A program made the translations under genes and the position numbers. The notes beneath the pieces are model-generated. The model was not told the DNA's origin. It saw nothing but the letters and a program-made list of their open reading frames with translations, and ran no database searches. A DNA stretch of 64,000 nt, from the NCBI GenBank assembly GCA_944323035.1, contig CALUQY010000004.1:49720-113719 (forward strand), read 5' to 3'. Below, piece after piece: positions 24,834 to 33,621 of the stretch (positions are counted from its first letter, which is position 1; every line of letters begins with the position of its first letter). This DNA is from Candidatus Gastranaerophilales bacterium (GTDB lineage: Bacteria; Cyanobacteriota; Vampirovibrionia; Gastranaerophilales; Gastranaerophilaceae).

Positions 24834-25901
24834 ATGAAAAAACAGAGAATTGTAAGTATTAGTACGGGGGGGGGGGGGCCGGCTGAGCCGGTTCTACAAT
24901 TGAACCCGAGCAAGATTTTAGCCTTCACCATGGCGGAGATATTGTTATCCCTGACGATAATAGGCGTAGTAGCGGCGATAACGCTTCCGTCACTTACAGG
25001 AAACATTAACGAGCGCACCTGGAATACGCAAAGAAAAGCCCTATATGCGCGTTTTAGTCAGGCAATAGCTTTAATGCCTGCACTGAACGGTTATGGTACA
25101 TTAAGAGAATCCACTGACAGCGCCGGTTCGACCTCAATAGAGGACACTGCCGCAGAAACTTTTGTCACAAGCGGACTTGCAAAAGTTTTAAAGATTAATA
25201 ATATTTGCGACCATGAACATTTACCGGATTGCGGTATTCCTGATAAGATTGTTACGTTAAAAGGAGATACCCTCGCAAATTTCACAACAAATTATAATAC
25301 TCTGGTTAAATTGAATAATATGTTTAACGGTTCATATAGTTTTACTGATGGCGGCGGATGTATTTCTACGTATTCCCAAGTGGATACGAAGGCGGCAGCT
25401 TTTGAAACCGCAAATGGCGAAAGTATTGTGACCTATTATAACCCGAATTGTACTGCTGATATGGGAGAATATGATTACTATCTTCAACCAAAAGTGTGCG
25501 CTAATTTTGTGTATGACCTGAATGGTAATAAAGGACCAAATACGGTTGGTAAAGATATTGGATTTTTGACAGTAATGTATCCCTCTGATTCGACAGTTGT
25601 AGCGCCTTATCCTGTCGCAGGGGCTTACGGAAGCGGGATTCCTTATACTGAATCAATACAGAAATGCAGAAGTTTTGATGACAGCAGGCTTCCAAATCTA
25701 AATGAAATGGGTTCTATGTTTGTAAACAGAAATTTGCTTTATGGTACCGAACGAACCGGCTCGTTCTGGTCAACAAGCCGCGCTGTCACGAATGGCACAA
25801 CCGGTATTTACTATCTAAACTTTAATACCGGTGTCGTCAGGTTGAATAAATCTCCTGAAACAACTACATCAAATCTTTACTGGTGTGTAACCCGAAACTA
25901 A
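24834..25901 (+). CDS. Pilin-like surface protein, locus 2 (phase ON)
   Basis: 355 aa, read continuously from ATG 24834 behind AAAGGATAGAAAG. The leader MKKQRIVSIST is followed by GGGG from the G tract, then PAEPVLQLNPSKILA|FTMAEILLSLTIIGVVAAITLPS. This is the shortest insert of the four loci and probably closest to the ancestral gene. Glu5 and the hydrophobic stem fit a prepilin peptidase substrate; residue -1 is Ala. DLNGNKGPNTVGKDIGF and SRLPNLNEMGSMFVN mark the shared body and DUF1566-like end, but the final segment (FWSTSRAV, WCVTRN) is the most divergent. It ends in a terminator. Confidence 0.85.
   Translation: MKKQRIVSISTGGGGPAEPVLQLNPSKILAFTMAEILLSLTIIGVVAAITLPSLTGNINERTWNTQRKALYARFSQAIALMPALNGYGTLRESTDSAGSTSIEDTAAETFVTSGLAKVLKINNICDHEHLPDCGIPDKIVTLKGDTLANFTTNYNTLVKLNNMFNGSYSFTDGGGCISTYSQVDTKAAAFETANGESIVTYYNPNCTADMGEYDYYLQPKVCANFVYDLNGNKGPNTVGKDIGFLTVMYPSDSTVVAPYPVAGAYGSGIPYTESIQKCRSFDDSRLPNLNEMGSMFVNRNLLYGTERTGSFWSTSRAVTNGTTGIYYLNFNTGVVRLNKSPETTTSNLYWCVTRN
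24866..24878 (+). repeat. Poly-G tract (13 G), locus 2, phase-ON length
   Basis: The first G completes an ACG codon and the other twelve make four Gly codons, keeping the leader in frame with the pilin core. Confidence 0.85.
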
Positions 25902-25922
25902 TTGAAACTATTGATATAATTG

Positions 25923-25963
25923 ACTTTAAGTGCTTGGCTTCTGCGAAGCACTTAAAGTTTTTT
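25923..25963 (+). terminator. Rho-independent terminator after locus 2
   Basis: Thirteen-bp arms ACTTTAAGTGCTT and AAGCACTTAAAGT with a 10-nt loop, then T-rich sequence. Confidence 0.9.
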
Positions 25964-26055
25964 AACATTACATTTACCCTTTCTTGCAATTCTGTTATTT
26001 TAGTCGTAATATTTTTGAACAAGTGTGTATAAGACAATTAAGATTGGATTATGTT

Positions 26056-26931
26056 ATGGCGCTTAATTTTCAAGAACTAGTTTTTAATCTACAAAAGTTT
26101 TGGTCTGATCAGGGCTGTATTATTCAGCAGCCATATGATATAGAAAAAGGGGCTTCTACCATGAATCCCGCTACATTTCTGCGTTCTTTAGGGCCTGAAC
26201 CCTGGAACACAGCAATGATTGAACCTTGCAGAAGACCTACTGATGCAAGATATGGCGAAAACCCGAACCGTTTGGGTCATTATTTTCAATTCCAGGTAAT
26301 CCTGAAACCTTCTCCGGACGATGCGCAGGAGCTTTATTTGAAGAGTCTTGAGGCAATGGGAATTGACCTTTCAAAACACGATGTTCGTTTTGTAGAAGAC
26401 AACTGGGAATCACCTACTCTCGGTGCGGCTGGTGTCGGCTGGGAAGTCTGGCTTGATGGAATGGAAGTTACACAATTTACTTACTTCCAGCAGGTCGGCG
26501 GGATTGAAGTGAAACCCGTTGCTTTAGAACTTACCTACGGTTTGGAACGTATCGCTATGTACTTGCAGAATAAGTCTTCTGTTTTTGATATACAGTGGAA
26601 CGACAAGTTGAAATACGGTGAAATCTATTTGCAAAACGAAATTGAACAGTCAAAATACAATTTTGAGGTTTCGGATGCAAAAGCACTGTTCACAATGTTT
26701 GACCTTTATCAAAAAGAGGTTGATAATTGTGTTAATGCAAAGCTTGTTCTGCCGGCTTATGACTATGTGCTGAAATGCTCTCATACTTTTAACCTGCTTG
26801 ATGCAAGAGGGGTTATAAGTAAGGATGAACGTATCAATTTCATTAACCGTGTAAGAACAATGGCTTCTGCAGTTGCACAATTGTATGTAGCACAAAGGGA
26901 AGAACTGGGTTTCCCTCTTTGTAAAGAGTAA
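26056..26931 (+). CDS. glyQ: Glycyl-tRNA synthetase alpha subunit
   Basis: 291 aa, beginning [33 protein letters not shown], the invariant GlyQ start; the frame extends 24 codons further upstream but those residues are not conserved. [42 protein letters not shown] and [35 protein letters not shown] are class II catalytic core motifs of the bacterial alpha2beta2 enzyme. The beta subunit glyS is not next door, which is unusual. Two amino-acid permease genes follow. Confidence 0.96.
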   Translation: MALNFQELVFNLQKFWSDQGCIIQQPYDIEKGASTMNPATFLRSLGPEPWNTAMIEPCRRPTDARYGENPNRLGHYFQFQVILKPSPDDAQELYLKSLEAMGIDLSKHDVRFVEDNWESPTLGAAGVGWEVWLDGMEVTQFTYFQQVGGIEVKPVALELTYGLERIAMYLQNKSSVFDIQWNDKLKYGEIYLQNEIEQSKYNFEVSDAKALFTMFDLYQKEVDNCVNAKLVLPAYDYVLKCSHTFNLLDARGVISKDERINFINRVRTMASAVAQLYVAQREELGFPLCKE

Positions 26932-26981
26932 ATGAAGAGGTCCTTGCTGCTTCTTTGATAGTAAAGTGTAAAGGAAATTAG

Positions 26982-28586
26982 ATGGCTGAAAAATTTAACA
27001 GAGCAACGTTCACCAGGAACTTTTTGAAAAAGATTACAAGAATTAAAGCGCCGGATGAGATGCTGGAACAAGCCTCAGAAGGCAGCTTAGAGAAAACCTT
27101 AGGAGTTTGGGATTTAATAATCCTCGGTATTGGTGCGATTATCGGCTCGGGAATTTTTGCCGTTGTTGGTGTCGCTGCTGCGGGAAGTCCCGACGGCGGT
27201 GTCGGTGCGGGGCCTGCGTTGATTGTTTCTATGATTATCGCAGCAATTGCGTGTGTTTTTTCAGCCCTTTGCTATTGTGAATTCGCGACAATGATTCCGG
27301 TTGCGGGCGGCGCTTATATTTATACGTTTGCAACTCTGGGAGAGTTCGCAGCGTGGATGGTCGGCTGGGTTCTGATGCTGGAATATGCAGTTGGATTTAT
27401 TGCATGCGCTTGCGCGTGGTCAAATCACTTTGTACAATTCCTTTCAGGATTTTCTCATGTACTGCCTTCCTGGCTTGCTAACCCGCCTGTATGGCTGATG
27501 AATAATACAAGTTCTGCCTTGAAAATCTGTAAAGATGCGGGCGTCACTGATGTTACTACCGTTATTCCGCATATTGCAGGTATTCCGATTTGTATAAATG
27601 TTCCGGCTATTTTGATGATAGTTTTAACTGCGGCAATTCTGATTAAGGGAACAAAAGATTCTGCTAAAATGGCAGGGATTATGGTTGCTATTAAACTTGC
27701 AGTTATTGCATTATTTGTATTGGGCGGAGCTTTTTATGTTAAGCCTGAAAACTGGACGCCTTTTGCGCCGAACGGGTTTGAAGGTATTTTCGCCGGTGCG
27801 TTTTTAATCTTCTTTGCCTATATCGGTTTTGACGCTGTTGCAACTGCTGCAGAAGAATGTAAAAATCCTCAAAGAGATTTGCCGATTGGTATTATCGGGT
27901 CATTATTGCTGACAACAGTTGTATACGTGCTTGTAGCATTAGTTTTAACCGGTATGCAGCCGACCAGCGGTGTAACTATTCCGACGGACTTTCTGAAAGC
28001 CCCTATGGCTTATGCAATGGGTGCGGCAGGTAAAAATTTCTTTGCCGGATTAATTTCTGCTGGTTCTCTTGCGGGTTTAACTTCTGTACTGCTGGTTATG
28101 ATGATGGCTGCTATCAGAACATTATACGCAATGAGCCGTGATAACTTTATCTCTAAAAGATTTCAAAAGTTACACCCGGTATTTAAAACTCCGCATATCT
28201 TGACATGGACAGTTTGCGCACTTTCTATTATCGGCGTCTTGCTGCTGGATTTGAATGTCGCTGCTGAACTTTCCAACTTCGGTACATTCGCATCATTTAT
28301 TGTTGTTTGTATCGCGGTATTGATTTTGAGAAAAACAGAACCGGATCGCGAAAGACCGTTCAAGGTTCCGTTCTCTCCGCTGTTCCCTATTCTGGGTATA
28401 CTTTGCTGCGGCGGTTTGATGATTTATAAAATGCAGTTTGCATCAAGTTCAGGCTTGTTATTCCCGCTCTGGCTTGGTATTGGTGCATTGATTTACCTCT
28501 ATTACGGATTTGTTAAAAACCGTAACTATGAAAATGAAGTACACAACGAAAAAGTAGCACTTAAAAAGCAGGAAATAACTAAATAA
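26982..28586 (+). CDS. APC-family amino acid permease (cationic amino acid transporter-like), copy 1
   Basis: 534 aa with about 12 membrane segments. The helix 1 motif is LIILGIGAIIGSGIFAVVGVAA; helix 3 GGAYIYTFATLGEFAAWMVGWVLMLEYAV and FFAYIGFDAVATAAEECKNPQRDLPIGI are APC signatures. The N-terminal 40 residues are cytoplasmic and end in the charged EKTLGVWD. Substrate is probably a neutral or basic amino acid; it cannot be fixed from sequence. It overlaps functionally with the next gene, which is a tandem duplicate with 1 bp between. The ribosome binding site is AAAGGAAA. Confidence 0.9.
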   Translation: MAEKFNRATFTRNFLKKITRIKAPDEMLEQASEGSLEKTLGVWDLIILGIGAIIGSGIFAVVGVAAAGSPDGGVGAGPALIVSMIIAAIACVFSALCYCEFATMIPVAGGAYIYTFATLGEFAAWMVGWVLMLEYAVGFIACACAWSNHFVQFLSGFSHVLPSWLANPPVWLMNNTSSALKICKDAGVTDVTTVIPHIAGIPICINVPAILMIVLTAAILIKGTKDSAKMAGIMVAIKLAVIALFVLGGAFYVKPENWTPFAPNGFEGIFAGAFLIFFAYIGFDAVATAAEECKNPQRDLPIGIIGSLLLTTVVYVLVALVLTGMQPTSGVTIPTDFLKAPMAYAMGAAGKNFFAGLISAGSLAGLTSVLLVMMMAAIRTLYAMSRDNFISKRFQKLHPVFKTPHILTWTVCALSIIGVLLLDLNVAAELSNFGTFASFIVVCIAVLILRKTEPDRERPFKVPFSPLFPILGILCCGGLMIYKMQFASSSGLLFPLWLGIGALIYLYYGFVKNRNYENEVHNEKVALKKQEITK

Positions 28587-28587
28587 A

Positions 28588-30105
28588 ATGGGTTTAATAG
28601 AAAATATTTTAAAAAGGAAAAGCCCTGACGAGTTACTGGCTGTCAGTAAAAAGTCCGAACTTAAAAAGACATTAAATGTATTTGATTTAATGATAATAGG
28701 TATAGGGGCAGTTGTCGGAACCGGTATATTTACGATTATCGGTTCTGCAATCAAGGGCGGTCTGGAAGGCGCAGGCGCAGGCCCTGCTGTTATTATCTCT
28801 ATGATACTGGCAGCGATTGCGTGTGTGTTTTCTGCCCTTTGTTACAGCGAAATCGCTGCAATGATGCCTATTGCCGGAAGCGCTTATACATATACTTACG
28901 CGACAATGGGTGAATTTATGGCGTGGATGGTCGGCTGGATTTTGATGCTGGAGTATGCTATCGGAAATATTACGGTGGCAAGCGCGTGGACGGGATATTT
29001 TGTTCAGTTTCTCAAAGGTTTTAAACATCTTTTACCCGCGTTTGTCGTTAACTTCCCACTCTGGCTCAGAAACGATTACAGAACAATTCTCACTATGTGC
29101 AATCAAAACGGTTTGAATCCGCATGATTATATGCCGTTTTTATTTGATAAAATTCCAGTGGCAATCAATCTCCCTGCAATTTTTATTGTACTTGTTTTGA
29201 CTCTGTTGTTGATAAAAGGTGTTAAAGAGTCAACAAGAGTTGCAAGTATTATGGTTGCCGTGAATATGTTTATGATTTTGTCATTTATTGTGGTCGGTGC
29301 GTTTTACGTTAAGCCTGAAAACTGGACGCCTTTTGCTCCTAACGGGTTTGAGGGAATTTTTATGGGCGCGTTTTTGATTTTCTTTGCATATATCGGTTTT
29401 GATGCAATTTCAACGTGTGCTGAGGAAACAGAAAACCCGCAGCGGGATTTACCTATCGGTATTTTGGGAACTTTAATTTTCTGTACGGTGTTGTACGTTT
29501 TTGTAGCGCTTGTATTAACGGGAATTGTTCCTTTGCAAACCATTAATACTTCTGCTCCGATTGCGGCGGCAATGAAATTCGTCGGCAAAGACTGGTTCGC
29601 GGGAGTAATTTCCACCGGTGCGCTCTGTGCGTTGACTTCAGTTTTGTTGATTTATCAACTGGGAACAACCAGAATTTTGTATGCAATGAGCCGTGACAGA
29701 TTTTTGCCAAAGGCGGTTAGAGTTATCCACAGAAAATTCAGAACCCCTCATGTTTTGACCTGGATTGCCGGTATTATTGTTATTATCGGTTCGTTGTTTA
29801 TGGATTTGAACATCTCGGCAGAACTTTGTAACTTCGGTACCTTTACATCTTTTATAATAATTTGTATTGCGGTATTGATTTTGAGAAAAACCGAACCAAA
29901 GAGGGAACGTCCGTTCAAAGTTCCGCTCTGTCCGTGGTTCCCGATTTTAGGGATTTTAACGTGCGGCGGATTAATGGTTTATTCAATGAAATTTTTGAAA
30001 ACCTCATCAATATACTTTCCGCTGTGGCTGTTGATGGGTGTGGCGATTTACGCGGCTTACGGATACAAACAAAAACGACTTGAAGATATGGGGAAACGGC
30101 AGTAA
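28588..30105 (+). CDS. APC-family amino acid permease, tandem copy 2
   Basis: 505 aa. It is highly similar to copy 1 (shared GAFYVKPENWTPFAPNGFEGIF, FFAYIGFDA, LYAMSRD, FRTPHVLTW and RPFKVP blocks). The start ATG follows the preceding TAA by one base, so translation is coupled. The helix 1 motif GIGAVVGTGIFTIIGSA has small-residue differences from copy 1 and CAEETENPQRDLPIGI replaces AAEECKN, so substrate preference may differ. Confidence 0.9.
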   Translation: MGLIENILKRKSPDELLAVSKKSELKKTLNVFDLMIIGIGAVVGTGIFTIIGSAIKGGLEGAGAGPAVIISMILAAIACVFSALCYSEIAAMMPIAGSAYTYTYATMGEFMAWMVGWILMLEYAIGNITVASAWTGYFVQFLKGFKHLLPAFVVNFPLWLRNDYRTILTMCNQNGLNPHDYMPFLFDKIPVAINLPAIFIVLVLTLLLIKGVKESTRVASIMVAVNMFMILSFIVVGAFYVKPENWTPFAPNGFEGIFMGAFLIFFAYIGFDAISTCAEETENPQRDLPIGILGTLIFCTVLYVFVALVLTGIVPLQTINTSAPIAAAMKFVGKDWFAGVISTGALCALTSVLLIYQLGTTRILYAMSRDRFLPKAVRVIHRKFRTPHVLTWIAGIIVIIGSLFMDLNISAELCNFGTFTSFIIICIAVLILRKTEPKRERPFKVPLCPWFPILGILTCGGLMVYSMKFLKTSSIYFPLWLLMGVAIYAAYGYKQKRLEDMGKRQ

Positions 30106-30123
30106 TTATTACTGCCGTTTTTA
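30094..30123 (+). terminator. Rho-independent terminator after the permeases
   Basis: AAACGGCAGTAA paired with TTACTGCCGTTT, overlapping the permease end. The locus 3 promoter starts 6 bp later. Confidence 0.88.
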
Positions 30124-30128
30124 AGGTC

Positions 30129-30157
30129 TTGACTAAATTTGAAAAATAGTAAATAAT
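30129..30157 (+). promoter_or_regulatory. Promoter of pilin-like locus 3
   Basis: TTGACT, 17-bp spacer ending AGTA, AATAAT. Confidence 0.72.
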
Positions 30158-30275
30158 AGAAGAGGCAATAAGGCAATAAGAGAATAAGGCAATGAGTCGT
30201 AATGACCGAATGGAAGAAAAAAAATAATAGTCCTATTGCCGTAATGCCCTAATGACCTATTGCCTTATGACAAAG
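30158..30275 (+). repeat. AAGGCAATA-type leader repeat, locus 3
   Basis: Repeated AAGGCAATA words on the left and complementary TATTGCC/TGCCTTAT words on the right form a large imperfect inverted repeat between promoter and ribosome binding site. Related copies lie at 22341, 45231 and 59900. Confidence 0.65.
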
Positions 30276-30319
30276 AAAGGATAGAAGAAATGAAAAAGCG
30301 AATTGTAAGTATTAATGCA

Positions 30320-30332
30320 GGGGGGGGGGGGG
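30320..30332 (+). repeat. Poly-G tract (13 G), locus 3, out-of-frame length
   Basis: It follows the leader MKKRIVSINA from ATG 30290. With 13 G translation stops at TAA shortly after. With 12 G it would run through the insert to 30533. Confidence 0.8.
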
Positions 30333-30426
30333 AGCCGCTCAACCGGTAAATCCCGCACCTTAGACACCAATGTCATGCTGAACCGCGAGCGAGCAGAGGC
30401 ACAAAGCGAAAATGTGAAAAGTATCT

Positions 30427-30511
30427 GTCACCCTGAACTTGATTCAGGATCTGTCCAGCATTGCGTTCTACCGGTAACGCCGGACAGATTCCGAAACAAG
30501 TTCGGAATGAC
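30427..30511 (+). repeat. Palindromic element inside the locus 3 leader
   Basis: The sequence from GTCACCCTGAAC to TTCGGAATGAC. In one frame it reads CHPELDSGSV...PDRFRNKFGMT, a pattern familiar from protein-inserted palindromic elements in other bacteria. A related, longer copy sits at the same place in locus 4 (45534-45700). Confidence 0.65.
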
Positions 30512-30564
30512 ACCGGCTGAGCCGGTTCCATAATGGGCTGGTCGGCTTACGGTCAGCATTTACC

Positions 30565-31506
30565 ATGGCGGAAATCCTTTTATCCCTCACGATAATCGGT
30601 GTGGTTGCAGCGATAACTTTACCAAGTCTTACCGGCAACATAAATGAGCGAACATGGAACACGCAAAGAAAAGCACTTTATGCGCGGTTTAGTCAGGCTA
30701 TAGCCCTGATGCCGGCGCTAAATGGTTACGGAACGTATGAAACCACAAGTTCCGGCGGTTCTGCCTCAATTAATGACACTGCAGCAGAAACTTTTGTCAC
30801 AAGCGGACTTGCAAAAGTCTTAAAAATTAATAATATCTGTGACAGTGAGCATCTGGAAGATTGCGGTATAAATCCGACTTTAGTTCCCCTGAATGGTTCC
30901 ACGATTTATACCCCTAAGACAATGTCTGAATTAAATCCGCACATGACTGATAATACTGTAATTGGCAGCGGGTTTGGGATTCCTTATAAACAGCTTGATA
31001 CAAAGGCTGCCGCGTTTGAAACCCAGAACGGCGAAAGTATTTTGGCTTTTTATAATCCAAACTGTCAGGCTGCTATGTGTGAATCAACTAATTATGCAGT
31101 TCAGCCAAAAATCTGCGCAAATTTTATTTTTGATATGAATGGTAACAAGGGGCCAAATACTGTCGGGAAAGATATCGGCTTTATGTCTGTTCTGTATCCG
31201 ACAGATAGCGTTGTTGTGGCACCGCATGTTCCGGTACAGAGAGCTTCTTCGACAGCAAATCAGCAGGATGCAATGTCGATTTGTAAAGAACAGGATCCGG
31301 AGTTTAGAATTCCGAGTCAGGATGAACTTGCGTCAATGTTTGTTAATCAAAGACTAATAAACGGTGAAATGGTTACCGGCGGCACAAATTACTGGTCTGC
31401 AACATTATATGATTCAACAAGAGCGTGGACTCAAGGGTTCTCCAGCGGCGGCCGGTTAATCCATGCCAGAAGCAGCGCATTTAGGGTTCACTGTGTGAAA
31501 CGCTAA
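30565..31506 (+). CDS. Pilin-like surface protein, locus 3 (leader disconnected)
   Basis: 313 aa from ATG 30565, which is Met3 of the mature-type sequence SA|FTMAEILLSLTIIGVVAA. The in-frame region upstream is open only from the TGA at 30508, and the leader ORF (ATG 30290) ends before the core in all three frames, so changing the G tract alone would not restore the gene. It therefore carries at least one further frameshift, probably around the TAATG at 30531-30535, and may be silent. The core itself is intact: DMNGNKGPNTVGKDIGF, EFRIPSQDELASMFVN, NYWSATL, RVHCVKR. It could be translated without its leader or act as a donor for recombination. Confidence 0.7.
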   Translation: MAEILLSLTIIGVVAAITLPSLTGNINERTWNTQRKALYARFSQAIALMPALNGYGTYETTSSGGSASINDTAAETFVTSGLAKVLKINNICDSEHLEDCGINPTLVPLNGSTIYTPKTMSELNPHMTDNTVIGSGFGIPYKQLDTKAAAFETQNGESILAFYNPNCQAAMCESTNYAVQPKICANFIFDMNGNKGPNTVGKDIGFMSVLYPTDSVVVAPHVPVQRASSTANQQDAMSICKEQDPEFRIPSQDELASMFVNQRLINGEMVTGGTNYWSATLYDSTRAWTQGFSSGGRLIHARSSAFRVHCVKR

Positions 31507-31642
31507 GTATAAGTTCAGTTTCGCTAACATCAATAATAGCCCAGCGAATGACGTTAAAACCCGTGTCGGATAGTTGTTTTTCTATCCAGAGGTTGTCAAA
31601 CTCGTTGGGCTTTTTTAATTTTATAGTTTTTGTTGTAATCAT
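31481..31642 (-). CDS. Small 53-aa protein downstream of glmS
   Basis: Not recognised, but well supported as a gene: ATG is preceded by CTGGAG at a normal distance, it lies 31 bp after glmS on the same strand, and it fills the gap to the pilin gene, which it overlaps by 26 bp tail to tail. The protein starts MITTKTIKLKKPNEFDNLWI, has a balanced composition, and its middle reads TGFNVIRWAIIDVSETELIL, like a small alpha/beta unit. No signal peptide or membrane segment. Confidence 0.6.
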   Translation of the reverse strand: MITTKTIKLKKPNEFDNLWIEKQLSDTGFNVIRWAIIDVSETELILSVSHSEP

Positions 31643-31673
31643 TTGACTCCAGATAAATCACTTGCAATTGTTA

Positions 31674-33518
31674 TTACTCAACGGTAACTGACTTAGCCAA
31701 GTTTCTTGGCTGGTCAACATCTTTACCCAGAAATTCCGCGATGTAATATGCCAGGAGCTGGAGCGGCACAATCGCAATTAGCGGTGAAAGGTATTCCTGA
31801 ACTTCCGGAACTCGGATTACAAAATCAAATAGGTCATTAAGCTTTTCATCTGTTGAGTTTGTCAGGGCAATCATTCTGGCGTTGCGTGCTTTTGATTCTT
31901 CGCTGTTTGAAAGAATTTTGTCGTAAACAAGTCCTTTCATAAGGATTGCAAGAACCGGCATGCTTTCATCAAGCATAGCAATAGGCCCGTGTTTAAGCTC
32001 TCCGGCCGGATAGCCGGTTGCGTTAATATAGCTGATTTCTTTGAGTTTCAGTGCGCCTTCAAGTGCGGTCGGGTAATTTACACCGCGGGCGATAAAGATA
32101 AAATCTTTTGTGTTGGCATAGTGTTTAGCGCATTCCTGAATAGCTTCTTTATGAACAAGAATTTGTTCAAGTTTTTGCGGTAAAACCATAAGTTCGCTTT
32201 TGAGCGTTTTGAGGAGTGTTTCTTCCATAGAGCCTTTAACTTCTGCCATTTTAAGTGCCAGAAGGTAGAAGGAAAGGAGCTGCGCCATATAGGATTTTGT
32301 TGCGGCTACAGAAACTTCTATGCCGGCGTTAACGGAAATCAGGCTGTCAGCTTCTCGAGCCATTGCAGAATCCGGCCGGTTCGTTATGATTAGGATATGC
32401 GAACCTTTTGCTTTTGCCTGTTTAATAGCTGTCAGGGTGTCTGCGGTTTCACCGGATTGTGACACCCCGATTACAAGAGTGTTGGTGTTCGTTACGGTTT
32501 TTCTGTAAATGTATTCGCTTGACGCTTCAACATCGACTGCTATATCGCAGAAGCTTTCAATAATATATTTGCCGACCATTGCCGCGTGAAGCGAGGTTCC
32601 GCAGGCAATAATCTGAATACGGGTGAGATTTTTGAGGGTTTCTTTGTTTAACTTAACCTCATCAAGCTGGATTTCGCTGTCTATTGAGTGAAGTTTTCCG
32701 GCCAGAATATTCCTTACAACGCTGGGCTGTTCGTGGATTTCTTTGAGCATAAAGTGCTTATAGCCCATTTTGCTGAGCGCTACAGGTTCCCACGGAAGAA
32801 CTTCTGTTATGTAATTGATAGGATTGTTATCGGTGTCGATAATCTGCATATCTTCGCGTGTTATTGTTGCGATTTGGTTATCTTTAAGGTATACGGCTTT
32901 TTTAGTGTACTTGATAATGGCCGGAACATCAGATGCAACAAAGTATTCACCTTCTCCAATACCGACAAGTAACGGAGCATTACGTTTGGTTGCAACTATT
33001 TTGTCAGGGTAATTTTTGTGTATTACGCACAGTGCAAACGCGCCTTCAATTTCATTTGCTGCAAGTCTTACGGCTTCTGTAAGGTCTTTGCAGACGGCGT
33101 ATTTTTGACCGATAAGGTGGGCAACTGTTTCAGTGTCGGTTTGTGAGCGGAAAACGCAGCCTTGAGCTTCAAGACGCACTTTTAATTCTTTAAAGTTTTC
33201 AATGATACCGTTATGAACAATTGCAATTCCGCCGCAGTTGCAGGTGTGCGGGTGAGCGTTGACAACAGTTGCTGCCCCGTGGGTTGCCCAGCGGATGTGA
33301 CCGATACCGAGCGTTGATGAAATAATTTTGTCGCGGTTGATAAAAAGTAAATCGTTAAGGTTTTGAAGTTTTCCTTCAGCCTTATAAATATCAATTTTAT
33401 CTTTTTCCATAAGCGCAACGCCGGAGGAGTCATAACCGCGGTATTCAAGCTGTTTTAATCCGTCGATTAAAATATCTGCTGCTGATTTTTCACCAATATA
33501 TCCGACTATCCCACACAT
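31674..33518 (-). CDS. glmS: Glutamine--fructose-6-phosphate aminotransferase (isomerizing)
   Basis: 614 aa. N-terminal glutaminase with catalytic Cys2 (MCGIVGYIG) and GHIRWATHGAA. Two SIS isomerase domains follow: ACGTSLHAAMVGKYIIE, GVSQSGETADTLTAIKQAKAKG and GVNYPTALEGALKLKEISYINATGYPAGELKHGPIAML, ending PRNLAKSVTVE. It makes glucosamine-6-phosphate, the first step to UDP-GlcNAc for peptidoglycan and lipid A, matching lpxA at 59033. A good ribosome binding site (AAGGAGAG) precedes the start. Confidence 0.97.
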   Translation of the reverse strand: MCGIVGYIGEKSAADILIDGLKQLEYRGYDSSGVALMEKDKIDIYKAEGKLQNLNDLLFINRDKIISSTLGIGHIRWATHGAATVVNAHPHTCNCGGIAIVHNGIIENFKELKVRLEAQGCVFRSQTDTETVAHLIGQKYAVCKDLTEAVRLAANEIEGAFALCVIHKNYPDKIVATKRNAPLLVGIGEGEYFVASDVPAIIKYTKKAVYLKDNQIATITREDMQIIDTDNNPINYITEVLPWEPVALSKMGYKHFMLKEIHEQPSVVRNILAGKLHSIDSEIQLDEVKLNKETLKNLTRIQIIACGTSLHAAMVGKYIIESFCDIAVDVEASSEYIYRKTVTNTNTLVIGVSQSGETADTLTAIKQAKAKGSHILIITNRPDSAMAREADSLISVNAGIEVSVAATKSYMAQLLSFYLLALKMAEVKGSMEETLLKTLKSELMVLPQKLEQILVHKEAIQECAKHYANTKDFIFIARGVNYPTALEGALKLKEISYINATGYPAGELKHGPIAMLDESMPVLAILMKGLVYDKILSNSEESKARNARMIALTNSTDEKLNDLFDFVIRVPEVQEYLSPLIAIVPLQLLAYYIAEFLGKDVDQPRNLAKSVTVE

Positions 33519-33621
33519 AAATTTTCTCTCCTTTTTAATCTCTATATTTTAAATTATACCATTCACAAAACGATAACTGAAAATCCTTATAAAATTTTTA
33601 TATACAGGCGGCAGAATTGTT

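Noticed and set aside
30158..30275. CRISPR-like array from repeated AAGGCAATA words
   Set aside because: Repeat units are short, irregular and not separated by uniform spacers; no cas gene is nearby.
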